64,000 nt of DNA from contig CAYWSB010000008.1 of assembly GCA_964460465.1 (NCBI GenBank), positions 1 through 64,000 on the forward strand, read 5' to 3'. The first letter of the stretch is position 1. Every line of letters begins with the position of its first letter. Of this stretch, positions 54,594-63,472 are shown piece after piece. The position numbers and the translations under genes were made by a program. Source of the stretch: SLRI01 sp964460465 (GTDB lineage: Bacteria; Pseudomonadota; Alphaproteobacteria; Geminicoccales; Geminicoccaceae). Under the pieces are notes generated by a model that ran no database searches, was not told the DNA's origin, and was given only the letters and a program-made list of their open reading frames with translations.

Positions 54594-55757
54594 TCAGGGG
54601 CTCATCACCATGCAGTCCTGGTGCTTCCACCAGACCACGGCCTCTTCCTCGCTCGCGTGGCGCGAGTCCCAGAGCCGAATCTTCAGCTCGCCGATGGCCG
54701 TGCCGGCCGCGCGGTCGAGATACTTGCCCTTGTAGATCGCGCTGCCGAGGCGGCAGGGCAGCGTGTTGACCGGGCCTTCGGGGGCCGCATCGGCGGCGAG
54801 GTGCAGCCGCTCGGCGCGCATGCCGACGACGACCGGGCGGCCCGCGGCCGGCGGGTGGCCGCCCGACCACTTGCCGACGACGGTGGCCGGCCCGAGCCGG
54901 CAGGTGGCGCGGTCCCCGTCGATGGCCAGGAGCTCGGCGTCGAACAGGTTCTCCACCCCCATGAAGCTGGCGACGAAGCGGGTGACCGGATGGTCGAAGA
55001 TCTCGGTCGGCGGACCCTGCTGCTCGATCCGCCCCTGGCGCATGAGGATGATGCGATCGCTCATCGTCAGCGCCTCCTCCTGGCTGTGGGTGATGTAGAC
55101 GAAGGTCATGCCCAAGCGCTTGTGGATCTCCATGAGCTCGACCTGCATGTCGACCCGCAGCTTCTCGTCGAGCGCCCCGATCGGCTCGTCGAGCAGCAGG
55201 ATCGCCGGCCGCGGCACGAGTGCGCGGGCCAGCGCCACCCGCTGGCGCTCGCCGCCGCTCAGCTGGTGGATGCGGCGGTCGAGCTTCTCCTCGAGGCGGA
55301 CGAGCCGGAGCGCCTCGCGGGCCCGCTCGCGCCGCTCCGCCGGCTTCACGCCGCGGACCTTGAGCCCGTACGCGACGTTCTCGCCCACCGACATGTGCGG
55401 GAACAGGGCGTAGTGCTGGAAGACCGTGGTGCAGTTGCGCCGGAAGGCCGGGACCGCGCGCACGTCGACGCCGCCGAGACGCAGGGCGCCGATCCGGTAG
55501 GGCTTCTCCAGGCCCGAGATCAGCCGCAGCAGCGTGGTCTTGCCCGAGCCGCTCTCGCCGAGGATGGTGAGGAACTCGCCGGCGGCCGCCGTCACCGTCA
55601 CGTTGTCGAGGGCGACGACGTCGCCGTAGACGTGAACGGCATCGACCACCTCGAGGATCGGCGGCGGCGCGCTCGCCGCCTGCGGCGACGACGCGGGCGC
55701 TGCGCGTGGCGCGATCCCGGACGGGCGATCGACGACGTCGGCGGAAAGCTTGGCCAT
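54594..55757 (-). CDS. polyamine-type ABC transporter ATPase, PotA-like
   Basis: 387-aa ATPase with a 30-residue Ala/Pro-rich N-terminal extension. Walker A GESGSGKTT (about 68), Q-loop VFQHYALFPHMSV, signature LSGGERQR (about 167), Walker B LLLDEPIGALDEKLR and switch YITHSQEEAL are all canonical. The C-terminal TOBE domain is at about 290-380. The start at 55757 lies downstream of a 157-base gap carrying a TGTGATCAC element, so the transport genes could have a promoter separate from the chaperonin-like gene. Confidence 0.89.
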   Translation of the reverse strand: MAKLSADVVDRPSGIAPRAAPASSPQAASAPPPILEVVDAVHVYGDVVALDNVTVTAAAGEFLTILGESGSGKTTLLRLISGLEKPYRIGALRLGGVDVRAVPAFRRNCTTVFQHYALFPHMSVGENVAYGLKVRGVKPAERRERAREALRLVRLEEKLDRRIHQLSGGERQRVALARALVPRPAILLLDEPIGALDEKLRVDMQVELMEIHKRLGMTFVYITHSQEEALTMSDRIILMRQGRIEQQGPPTEIFDHPVTRFVASFMGVENLFDAELLAIDGDRATCRLGPATVVGKWSGGHPPAAGRPVVVGMRAERLHLAADAAPEGPVNTLPCRLGSAIYKGKYLDRAAGTAIGELKIRLWDSRHASEEEAVVWWKHQDCMVMSP

Positions 55758-55807
55758 CGGTCAGGGCTCCGGGCTGGGACGGCGCGAGGGACAGGGGGAC
55801 GGGAAAG

Positions 55808-55816
55808 TGTGATCAC
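55808..55816. promoter_or_regulatory. TGTGATCAC element upstream of potA
   Basis: TGTGATCAC, containing the palindrome GTGATCAC, 51-59 bases before the potA ATG. The same core occurs in the hyuA promoter region at 57667-57678, suggesting a shared operator. Confidence 0.45.
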
Positions 55817-55914
55817 GGTTGCCCGCCAAACAGGCAGGCTGCCGCCGGCATGGGCAGGCACTGCCCCTCGGTGGCCGCGGCCGGGTCGCCTGGATCGGGC
55901 GGGCCGGCAACCGG

Positions 55915-57504
55915 TCAGGCCCGCTCGCCGCGGCGCCCGACGGCACCCAGCGAGCAATCGACGGTGAGCAGCCGGCTCGCCGTCGAGACGGCGTTGCGGA
56001 AGGCCGCGAGCAGCACCGGCAGGGGGTCGCGCAGCGCCGCGAGCGGCACGAGGCTGCGGCTGTGCGCCTCGAAGGTGCAGGTGGCGTCCCCTGCCACGCG
56101 CGGCGCCAGGAGATCGGCATCGCCGCCGGCATTGCGGATGATCGCGCGCAGCGGCGCCTCGGCCGCCACCTTGAACGTCCGGCCGAGCAGCTCGCCCGCG
56201 AGACCGCCCGGCAGCGTGCCGCTGACCCGGTTGGCCGCGTGCGGCAGGGCGGCACTGCCGCCGGCCACCAGGCCGCCGCTCCGGGCCGCCGCCAGGGCGG
56301 CCGATGCCGCGGTCGCCTGCTCCACCTGCTGCTTCAGATGGGAGGGGGTGTAGCCGCCGACGGCGACCGTGGCGATGCCGGAGGTCAGCCACGCCAGCCG
56401 CTTCTGGTGCTGCTCGCGATCGAAGCTCAGATGCTGCTCCCGGGCGATCGCCCAGCGGATCTCGGCGCTGCGCTGGGCCACCAAAGCCTTGTCGCCCTTG
56501 CCCTCGATGATCGTGGTCGCGGCCCGGGCGACGCGGACGCCTTTGGCCCGGCCCAGCGCCTGCGGCCTGAGCCCGGCGAGCGTGCTGCCGGCATCGTCGG
56601 CGAGCAGCGTCGCACCCGTCGCGATCGCGATGTCCTCCAGCATCAGCCGCCGCCACGGCCCCGCACCCGGCGCCTTGACCGCCGCGACCTTGAGCCCGGC
56701 CCGGCGCTTGTTGGCGATCAGCGTCGCCAGCGCCTGCTCGCCCAGGGATTCGGCGACGAGCAGCAGGCTTTTCCCGGCCTCGGCGATGAGCTCCAGCACG
56801 CGAACGATCGGGTCGAGCGCGGTGATCGGCCCGGCGTGGACCAGCACCAGGGGATCGTCGAGCTCGATCGTCTGCCGGCGCTGGTCGTCGACCAGGTGCG
56901 GCGAGATCCAGCCCTGATCGAAATGCAGCCCGGCGTCGAAGCGCACCGCATGGCCGGACCCGCGCCCCTCCTCGATCACGACGAGGCCATCGGCGCCGGC
57001 GCGGCCGTGCGCCTCGGCGAGCAGCGCCCCGAGCGCCGCGTCGCCGCCCGCCGCCTGGGTGGCGAACCGGGCAAGATCCTCGCCCTCCGCCAGCGGCTCG
57101 GCCGTCGTCTCGAGGTCGGCGGCGACGATCGCGGTGTGCGCCGCCATCAGGGCCACGAGCTCGGCCTGGGGGATGCCGGCGAGGGTGGCCCGGCGGCCGG
57201 CCCCGAGCAAGGCGCGGGCGACGAGGATCGCGGTGCTCGTCCCGTCGCCCACCGCGTCGCTGGTGCGCCAGGCGAGCTCGCGCAGCAGCCGCACGCCGGC
57301 CTGCTCGGCCGGGTCGTCGAGCTCGAGCTCGGCGGCGATGGCGTAGCCGTTGCGCAGCAGCCTGGGGGCGGCGTGGCGGCGGCCGACGAGCACGGCGCGC
57401 CCCGCCGGCCCGATGGTGCGGGCCACGAGATCGGCCAGGATGTCGACGCCGGCTGCCGTCGGCCGGCGGGCGTCCTCGCCAAAGCGGACGACCGATGCGC
57501 TCAT
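55915..57504 (-). CDS. divergent GroEL/Cpn60-like protein with altered ATPase site
   Basis: 529-aa type I chaperonin paralogue that aligns with GroEL almost without gaps. The N-terminal equatorial part keeps GVDILADLVARTIGPAGR with Thr30-Gly-Pro and GDGTSTA with Asp87. The apical domain has WISPHL where GroEL has YLSPYF (199-204), and KVAAVKAPGAG is kept. ATP-site residue Asp52 is Asn (LLRNGYAI) and Asp398 is Ala (about 399); the GGG at 415 is GGS. There is no Gly-Met tail and no groES nearby. The start at 57504 gives GroEL numbering. It is the first gene of the Pot-like operon, head-to-head with the hyu genes, so it may be a dedicated chaperone for that pathway; this is inference. Confidence 0.82.
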   Translation of the reverse strand: MSASVVRFGEDARRPTAAGVDILADLVARTIGPAGRAVLVGRRHAAPRLLRNGYAIAAELELDDPAEQAGVRLLRELAWRTSDAVGDGTSTAILVARALLGAGRRATLAGIPQAELVALMAAHTAIVAADLETTAEPLAEGEDLARFATQAAGGDAALGALLAEAHGRAGADGLVVIEEGRGSGHAVRFDAGLHFDQGWISPHLVDDQRRQTIELDDPLVLVHAGPITALDPIVRVLELIAEAGKSLLLVAESLGEQALATLIANKRRAGLKVAAVKAPGAGPWRRLMLEDIAIATGATLLADDAGSTLAGLRPQALGRAKGVRVARAATTIIEGKGDKALVAQRSAEIRWAIAREQHLSFDREQHQKRLAWLTSGIATVAVGGYTPSHLKQQVEQATAASAALAAARSGGLVAGGSAALPHAANRVSGTLPGGLAGELLGRTFKVAAEAPLRAIIRNAGGDADLLAPRVAGDATCTFEAHSRSLVPLAALRDPLPVLLAAFRNAVSTASRLLTVDCSLGAVGRRGERA

Positions 57505-57666
57505 CCCCTCGTTCCTCCCGGCGGCGCCCAGGCAGTGTCGCGCCGGCACCGTCGCTGCGAGCGGCGCGAACCGGCGGAATGATTGCTGAGGGCACCCGCC
57601 GGATCGCGCCGATCCGTGCTCACCGACCTCGAACCGCTGTTGCGTCACCCGCGCGGCCGAACTAGG

Positions 57667-57678
57667 CTGTGATCACAG
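57667..57678. promoter_or_regulatory. perfect 12-base palindrome CTGTGATCACAG upstream of hyuA
   Basis: Lies 40-51 bases before the hyuA ATG in the 213-base divergent gap to the chaperonin-like gene. Form and place suit a GntR operator; the core TGTGATCAC recurs before potA. Confidence 0.55.
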
Positions 57679-57717
57679 ATGAGAGAGGCTTATCGAGCTT
57701 CCGGGGGAAACGCAACC

Positions 57718-59778
57718 ATGCGATTGGCCTGTGACACGGGTGGGACCTTCACCGATCTCGTCGTCGAGCGCGGCGACGAGATCCGCCAGTTCAAGTCCTC
57801 CACCGTGCCGGCCGATCCGGTCCAGGGCGTGCTCGACGTGCTCGAGCTCGCGGCCCAGGGCTACGGCATGGACCGGGCCAGCTTCCTGGCCGAGGCCACG
57901 ACCTTCATCCACGGCACCACCCGGGCCATCAACGCCATCCTGACCGGCAACACGGCCAGGACCGCGTTCCTCACCACCGAGGGCCATCCCGATGTGCTGG
58001 TGATCCGGGAGGGCGGGCGGATCGAGCCCTTCAACTTCACCGTCCCCTACCCCGAGCCCTATGTGCCGCGCCGCCTCACCTTCGAGGTGCCGGAGCGCAT
58101 CGACGCCCAGGGCCGGGTGGTCAAGCCGCTCGATCAGGCCGCGGTCCTCGCCATCATCGAGCGGCTCAAGGCGCTCGAGGTCGCGGCGGTGGGCGTCTGC
58201 CTGCTCTGGTCGGTGGTCAACGGCGAGCACGAGAAGCAGGTCGGCCGGCTCCTGGCCGAGCACCTGCCGAACGTCGCGGTCACCCTCTCGCACGTCCTCA
58301 ACCCGACGCTCCGGGAGTACCGGCGCGCCTCGGCGACGGTCATCGACGCCTCGCTCAAGCCGTTGATGTTCGCCTACCTGAACGGCCTCACCGACCGGCT
58401 GCGCCAGGCGGGGTTCAAGGGCCGCACGCTCATGGTGACCTCCGGCGGCGGCATCATGGACGCCGAGGCGGTGGCGCGCGAGCCCATCCACTCCATCAAC
58501 TCGGGGCCCGCCATGGCGCCGGTTGCCGGCCGCTTCTACGCCGAGCGCGACTTCAAGAGCGACATCGCCATCGTCGCCGACACCGGCGGCACCAGCTACG
58601 ACGTCAGCCTCGTGCGCGAGGGCCGCATCCCCTGGACCCGCGAGACCTGGCTCGGGCAGCGCTTCCGCGGCCACATGACCGGTTTTCCCTCGGTCGACGT
58701 CAAGAGCATCGGCGCCGGCGGCGGCTCGATCGCCTGGGTCGATTCGGGCGGCCTCCTGCGCGTCGGCCCGAGGAGCGCCGGCTCCACGCCGGGACCCGTC
58801 GCCTACGGCAAGGGCGGCACCGAGCCCACCGTCACCGACTGCTCGCTGATCCTCGGCCACATCGACGCCGACTTCTTCCTCGGCGGGGCGATGGCGCTCG
58901 ATCGCGACGCCGCGGTCAAAGCGCTGGACGAGAAGGTGGCGCGGCCGCTCGGCCTGCCGGTGGAGGAGGCCGCCGCCGCCGTGCTGGCGCTCGCCACCGA
59001 GAAGATGGTGGGGGCGATCGACGAGATCACGGTCAACCAGGGCATCGATCCGGCCGCGGCCGTGCTGGTGGGCGGCGGCGGGGCGGCCGGCCTCAACGCC
59101 GTGGCCGTCGGCCGCCGCCTCGGCTGCGCCGGCGTGCTCATCCCCGAGGCCGGCGCCGTGCTGAGCGCTGCCGGGGCGCTGATGTCCGAGCTCTCGGCCG
59201 ACTACGCCCGGATGCTTTTCACCACCAGCAACCGGTTCGACGAGGATGGGGTCAACGCCGTCCTGGCGGCGCTCGAGAGCCGCTGCCGGGCGTTCGCCGA
59301 GGGGCCGGGCGAAGGGGCGGTCGAGACCGCCATCGAGTTCTCGGTCGAGGCCCGCTACCCGCACCAGATCTGGGAGATCGAGGTGCCGCTCGACGGGGCG
59401 CGGATCGAGGGTGCCGAGGCTCTCGCGGCCGTCAAGTCGGCCTTCCACGACACCCACAAGGCGATCTTCGAGATCTGCGACCGGAAGTCGGAGGTCGAGT
59501 TCGTCACCTGGCGGGCCAAGGTGCGCTGCCGCCTGGGCGCGGGCGAGACCGCGCGAGCGCCCGCCATCGAGAACGGCACCGAGCTCGCGCCCAGCCGGCC
59601 GATCTATCTCGCCGGCTCGGGTTGGGTCGACGGCCTGGTCGCCCGCTTCGAGGCGATGAAGCCCGGCGAGCCGCTGCTCGGCCCGGCGATCATCGAGTCG
59701 TCGTTCACGACCGTCGTCGTCGATCCGGGAACCGCTGCGGTCAGGACCGAGGGTGGCGGCCTCAAGGTGACCTTCTAG
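57718..59778 (+). CDS. hydantoinase/oxoprolinase family protein, HyuA-type subunit
   Basis: 686-aa ATP-using subunit of the hydantoinase A/oxoprolinase/carboxylase superfamily. The N-terminal DTGGTFTDLVV (5-15) is the acetate-kinase-like phosphate loop, followed by HGTTRAINAIL and the central SGPAMAPVAG and DTGGTSYDVSLV loops. The C-terminal third is the usual beta-rich domain. Members include N-methylhydantoinase, 5-oxoprolinase, caprolactamase and acetophenone or acetone carboxylases, so the reaction is ATP-dependent opening of a cyclic amide or a carboxylation. ATG 57718 is preferred over an upstream GTG-like start because the phosphate loop then begins at residue 5. Confidence 0.88.
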   Translation: MRLACDTGGTFTDLVVERGDEIRQFKSSTVPADPVQGVLDVLELAAQGYGMDRASFLAEATTFIHGTTRAINAILTGNTARTAFLTTEGHPDVLVIREGGRIEPFNFTVPYPEPYVPRRLTFEVPERIDAQGRVVKPLDQAAVLAIIERLKALEVAAVGVCLLWSVVNGEHEKQVGRLLAEHLPNVAVTLSHVLNPTLREYRRASATVIDASLKPLMFAYLNGLTDRLRQAGFKGRTLMVTSGGGIMDAEAVAREPIHSINSGPAMAPVAGRFYAERDFKSDIAIVADTGGTSYDVSLVREGRIPWTRETWLGQRFRGHMTGFPSVDVKSIGAGGGSIAWVDSGGLLRVGPRSAGSTPGPVAYGKGGTEPTVTDCSLILGHIDADFFLGGAMALDRDAAVKALDEKVARPLGLPVEEAAAAVLALATEKMVGAIDEITVNQGIDPAAAVLVGGGGAAGLNAVAVGRRLGCAGVLIPEAGAVLSAAGALMSELSADYARMLFTTSNRFDEDGVNAVLAALESRCRAFAEGPGEGAVETAIEFSVEARYPHQIWEIEVPLDGARIEGAEALAAVKSAFHDTHKAIFEICDRKSEVEFVTWRAKVRCRLGAGETARAPAIENGTELAPSRPIYLAGSGWVDGLVARFEAMKPGEPLLGPAIIESSFTTVVVDPGTAAVRTEGGGLKVTF

Positions 59779-61602
59779 GTGGAGCGCCGGTCGGTGACGT
59801 CACCTGCGGTGCAGTCGGGGCGGGACGCGATCGCCATGGCGGTGCTCTCGAGCCGCATGGAGAGCATCGCCCGGAAGATGCAGAACACGCTCTTCCGCAC
59901 CGCCCGCTCGGGCATCCTCAACACCGCGCACGACTTCTCCTGCGTCATCCTGACGGCCGACTGCCGCCTCCTGGCGGCGGCCGAGAGCCTGCCGATCCAC
60001 ACCCTGATTGGACCCGACCTGATGTGCCAGGCGGTGAAGCGGCACCACCCGACCCTCCGCCGCGGCGACTGCTTCCTCCACAACAGCCCCTACGAGGGCA
60101 ACTCGCACGCGGCCGACTACAACCTCATCGTGCCGGTGGTCGACGACGACGGCATCCTGCGGTTCTTCGTGCTGGCCAAGGCGCACCAGGCCGATTGCGG
60201 CAATGCCCGGCCGTCGACCTACCTCGCCGACGTGACCGACGTCTACGAGGAAGGGGCGCTGATCTTCTCGGCCACCAGGATCCAGGCCGACTACCGGGAC
60301 AACGACGACATCATCCGCATGTGCATGGCGCGGATTCGCGTGCCGGAGCAGTGGTGGGGCGACTACCTGGCGTCGCTGGGCTCGGTCAGGATCGGCGAGC
60401 GCGGGCTGCTGGAGCTCGGCCGCGAGGTCGGCTGGGACACGCTGGACTCGTATGCCGAGGCCTGGTTCGACTACTCCGAGCGCAAGATGGATGCTGCGAT
60501 CCGCCGGCTGCCCTCGGGCCGGGCCACGGTCCGGGTGGCGCACGACCCCTTCCCGGGCGTGCCGGACGGCATTCCCGTCAAGGTCGATGTCGCGATCGAC
60601 GGCGAGGCCGGCAGGATCACGGTCGACCTCAGGGACAACCCCGACTGCCAGCCCTCCGGCCTCAACCTGACCGAGGGCACCGCCGTCAGCGCCGCCATGG
60701 TCGGCGTCTTCAACGGCATCATGGACCACGGCGTGCCGGCCAATGCCGGCAGCTTCCGCCGCCTCGACATCCAGGTGCGCGAGAACTGCTGCGTCGGCAT
60801 CCCGCGCCACCCGGCCTCGTGCTCGGTCGCCACCACCAACCTCGCCGACCGGGTGACCAATCCCGTGCAGCGGGCGATCGCCGAGATCGCCCCCGGCTTC
60901 GGCATGGCCGAGACCGGGCCGATCATGCCGCCCGGCATCGGCGTCATCTCCGGCCGCGACCCGCGCCACGACGATGCCCCCTTCGTCAACCAGGTGCATC
61001 TGGCGATCAGCGGCGGGGCCGGCACGCCGGCCTCCGACGGCTTCCTCTCGATCATCCACGCCGGCAATGCCGGGCTCTGCCGGATCGACGTCGTCGAGGT
61101 GGACGAGCTGCACCACCCGATCATCGTCACCAGCCGGCGGCTGGTGCCCGATACCGAGGGTGCCGGTGCCCATCGCGGTGCGTTGTCCATCTACGGCGAG
61201 TTCGGCCCGATCGACGGCTGCACGATGCGCGTCCTCTACACCATGGACGGGGCGATCAATGCCGCGGCCGGCGCCGCCGGCGGGTCGAGCGGCGCCGCGT
61301 CCCGGGCGCTCAAGCGCGAGCGGGACGGCACGCTCACCCCCCTGCCCGCCTGCCACGGGCTCACCCTCGAGCCCGGCGAGCGGGTCGTGTCCTACGCCGC
61401 GGCGGGCGGCGGCTACGGCCGGCCGTTCGACCGCGAGCCGGAGCGGGTGCTGGCCGACGTGGCCGAGGGCTGGGTCAGCGCCGAGCGGGCACGGGACGTC
61501 TACGGCGTGGTGGTGACCGGCGATGCCGGGACCGGGACGATCGGCATAGACCAGGCGGCGACCGCGGCCTTGCGGGCCGGGTCGGCGGCGGTCCGGCCGT
61601 GA
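59779..61602 (+). CDS. hydantoinase B/oxoprolinase family protein, first HyuB paralogue
   Basis: 607-aa metal-dependent partner of HyuA. Family landmarks: SIARKMQNTLFRTARSGILN near residue 30, AHDFSCVILTADCRL, SLPIHTLIGPD, GDCFLHNSPYEGNSHAAD (His/Asp-rich), RVPEQWWGDYLA and NPVQRAIAEIAPGFG. Translation starts with a GTG directly after the hyuA TAG, with no spacer, so expression must be coupled. It is paralogous to the next gene along its full length, which suggests either a heteromeric A-B-B' complex or two alternative B partners. Confidence 0.87.
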   Translation: MERRSVTSPAVQSGRDAIAMAVLSSRMESIARKMQNTLFRTARSGILNTAHDFSCVILTADCRLLAAAESLPIHTLIGPDLMCQAVKRHHPTLRRGDCFLHNSPYEGNSHAADYNLIVPVVDDDGILRFFVLAKAHQADCGNARPSTYLADVTDVYEEGALIFSATRIQADYRDNDDIIRMCMARIRVPEQWWGDYLASLGSVRIGERGLLELGREVGWDTLDSYAEAWFDYSERKMDAAIRRLPSGRATVRVAHDPFPGVPDGIPVKVDVAIDGEAGRITVDLRDNPDCQPSGLNLTEGTAVSAAMVGVFNGIMDHGVPANAGSFRRLDIQVRENCCVGIPRHPASCSVATTNLADRVTNPVQRAIAEIAPGFGMAETGPIMPPGIGVISGRDPRHDDAPFVNQVHLAISGGAGTPASDGFLSIIHAGNAGLCRIDVVEVDELHHPIIVTSRRLVPDTEGAGAHRGALSIYGEFGPIDGCTMRVLYTMDGAINAAAGAAGGSSGAASRALKRERDGTLTPLPACHGLTLEPGERVVSYAAAGGGYGRPFDREPERVLADVAEGWVSAERARDVYGVVVTGDAGTGTIGIDQAATAALRAGSAAVRP

Positions 61603-61633
61603 GCAGCAGCGGCAGCAGCAGGGGAGCGTGAGG

Positions 61634-63472
61634 ATGAGCGAGACGGCATCGGGCGCAGGCGCGGCCGCGGCGGAGCTGGAGGGCGCCGGCTGGAGCCGCC
61701 GGGGCGTGCGGACGGCGCTGATCTCGAACCGCATCGAGAGCATCGCCCGGAAGATGCAGAACACGCTGTTCCGGACGGCGCGGTCGGGCGTGCTCAACAC
61801 CGCGCACGACTTCTCCTGCGTGATCCTGACGGCCGACTGCCGGCTGCTGGGCTCGGCCGAGAGCCTGCCGATCCACACGCTGATCGGCCCGGACCTGATG
61901 TGCGAGGCGGTGAAGCGGCATCACCCGCACCTGAAGGCGGGCGACTGCTTCATCCACAACAGCCCCTACGAAGGCAACTCGCACCCGGCCGACCACTGCC
62001 TGATCGTGCCCGTGGTCGACGAGGGCGGCACGCTCCGCTTCTTCGTCCTCGCCAAGGCGCACCAGGCGGATTGCGGCAACTCCAAGCCCACGACCTACAT
62101 GGGCCACGCGGTCGACGTCTACGAGGAGGGGGCGCTGATCTTCTCGGCCGCCCGGATCCAGTCCGGCTACCAGGACAACGACGACCTGATCCGCATGTGC
62201 CGGGCGCGCATCCGCGTGCCGGAGCAGTGGTGGGGCGACTACCTGGCGACGCTCGGTGCCGTCCGGATCGGCGAGCGCGAGCTGCTCGAGCTCGGCCGCG
62301 ACCTCGGGTGGGACACGCTCGAGCGCTACACCGCCGACTGGTTCGACTACTGCGAGCAGAAGATGGTCGCCGCCATCCGGCGGCTGCCGTCGGGCCGGGT
62401 GACGGTGCGCTCCGCCCACGACCCCTTCCCCGGCGTCCCCGACGGTCTGCCGGTCAAGCTCGAGGTGGAGATCGACGCCGCGAACGCCATGATCCGCGTC
62501 GACCTGCGCGACAATGTCGACTGCCAGCCCTGCGGCCTGAACCTCTCCGAGGGCTGCGCCCGCACCGCCGCCATGGTCGGCATCTACAACGGCATCATCG
62601 ACCACACCGTGCCCGCCAACGCCGGCAGCTTCCGGCGCATCGACATCCAGCTGCGCGAGAACTGCGCGGTCGGCATCCCGCGCCACCCGCATTCCTGCTC
62701 GGTTGCCACCACCAACCTCGCCGACCGGGTCGCCAACCCGGTGCAGCGGGCGATCGCCGAGATCGCCCCCGGCTTCGGCATGGCCGAGACCGGCCCGATC
62801 CAGCCGCCCGGCATGGGCGTGATCTCCGGCCGCGATCCGCGCAACGGCGAGCCCTTCGTCAACCAGATCTTCCTCGGCATCACCGGCGGTGCCGGGACCC
62901 CGCTCAGCGACGGCTTCCTGTCGATCATCCATGTCGGCAATGCCGGGCTCTGCCGCATCGACAGCATCGAGGTCGACGAGCTGCACCACCCGCTCTTCGT
63001 CAAGGAGCGCCGCCTCCTGGCCGACAGCGAGGGTCCGGGCCGCCACATCGGCTCGCCCTCGGCCTATGTCGAGTTCGGGCCGATCGAGGGCTGCACCATG
63101 CAGGTGCTCTACACCGCCGACGGCACCATCAACCCGGCGCTGGGTGCCGCCGGCGGCCACGCCGGCTGCGTCGCCCAGGCGCAGAAGCGCGAGCGCGACG
63201 GCAGCCTGACCCGGCTGCCGGCCTGCCACGGCGTGACCCTGGCGCCGGGCGAGTACGTCGTGTCCCATTCCGCCGGCGGCGGCGGCTACGGCCCGCCCAC
63301 CGACCGGCCGGCGGCGACGGTGCTGGAGGACGTGCGCGAGGGCTGGGTCAGCCCCGCGCGGGCGCGCGACGTCTACGGGGTCGTGGTGACGCCCGGCGCG
63401 GACGGCTATGCTCTCGACGAGGCGGCGACCGCGGTGCTGCGGGCGGCCCAGGACAGCGGAGGCGGGCGATGA
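61634..63472 (+). CDS. hydantoinase B/oxoprolinase family protein, second HyuB paralogue
   Basis: 612-aa paralogue of the preceding gene; by eye most residues in the aligned core are identical, including SIARKMQNTLFRTARSG, NSPYEGNSH and RVPEQWWGDYLA. It differs by an Ala/Gly-rich N-terminal extension of about 15 residues and several Cys changes (for example WFDYCEQK against WFDYSERK). The ATG at 61634 is used, with GGGGAG seven bases before it; a GTG two codons upstream is possible. Its stop overlaps the next aminotransferase start as ATGA. Confidence 0.87.
   Translation: MSETASGAGAAAAELEGAGWSRRGVRTALISNRIESIARKMQNTLFRTARSGVLNTAHDFSCVILTADCRLLGSAESLPIHTLIGPDLMCEAVKRHHPHLKAGDCFIHNSPYEGNSHPADHCLIVPVVDEGGTLRFFVLAKAHQADCGNSKPTTYMGHAVDVYEEGALIFSAARIQSGYQDNDDLIRMCRARIRVPEQWWGDYLATLGAVRIGERELLELGRDLGWDTLERYTADWFDYCEQKMVAAIRRLPSGRVTVRSAHDPFPGVPDGLPVKLEVEIDAANAMIRVDLRDNVDCQPCGLNLSEGCARTAAMVGIYNGIIDHTVPANAGSFRRIDIQLRENCAVGIPRHPHSCSVATTNLADRVANPVQRAIAEIAPGFGMAETGPIQPPGMGVISGRDPRNGEPFVNQIFLGITGGAGTPLSDGFLSIIHVGNAGLCRIDSIEVDELHHPLFVKERRLLADSEGPGRHIGSPSAYVEFGPIEGCTMQVLYTADGTINPALGAAGGHAGCVAQAQKRERDGSLTRLPACHGVTLAPGEYVVSHSAGGGGYGPPTDRPAATVLEDVREGWVSPARARDVYGVVVTPGADGYALDEAATAVLRAAQDSGGGR

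Noticed and set aside
55915..57504. Calling this gene the housekeeping groEL
   Set aside because: No groES is adjacent, ATPase-site residues and apical contact residues are changed, and the tail is missing.
59779..63472. Possible assembly artefact duplicating hyuB
   Set aside because: The two copies differ at many residues, have different N-termini and different start contexts, so they are true paralogues.
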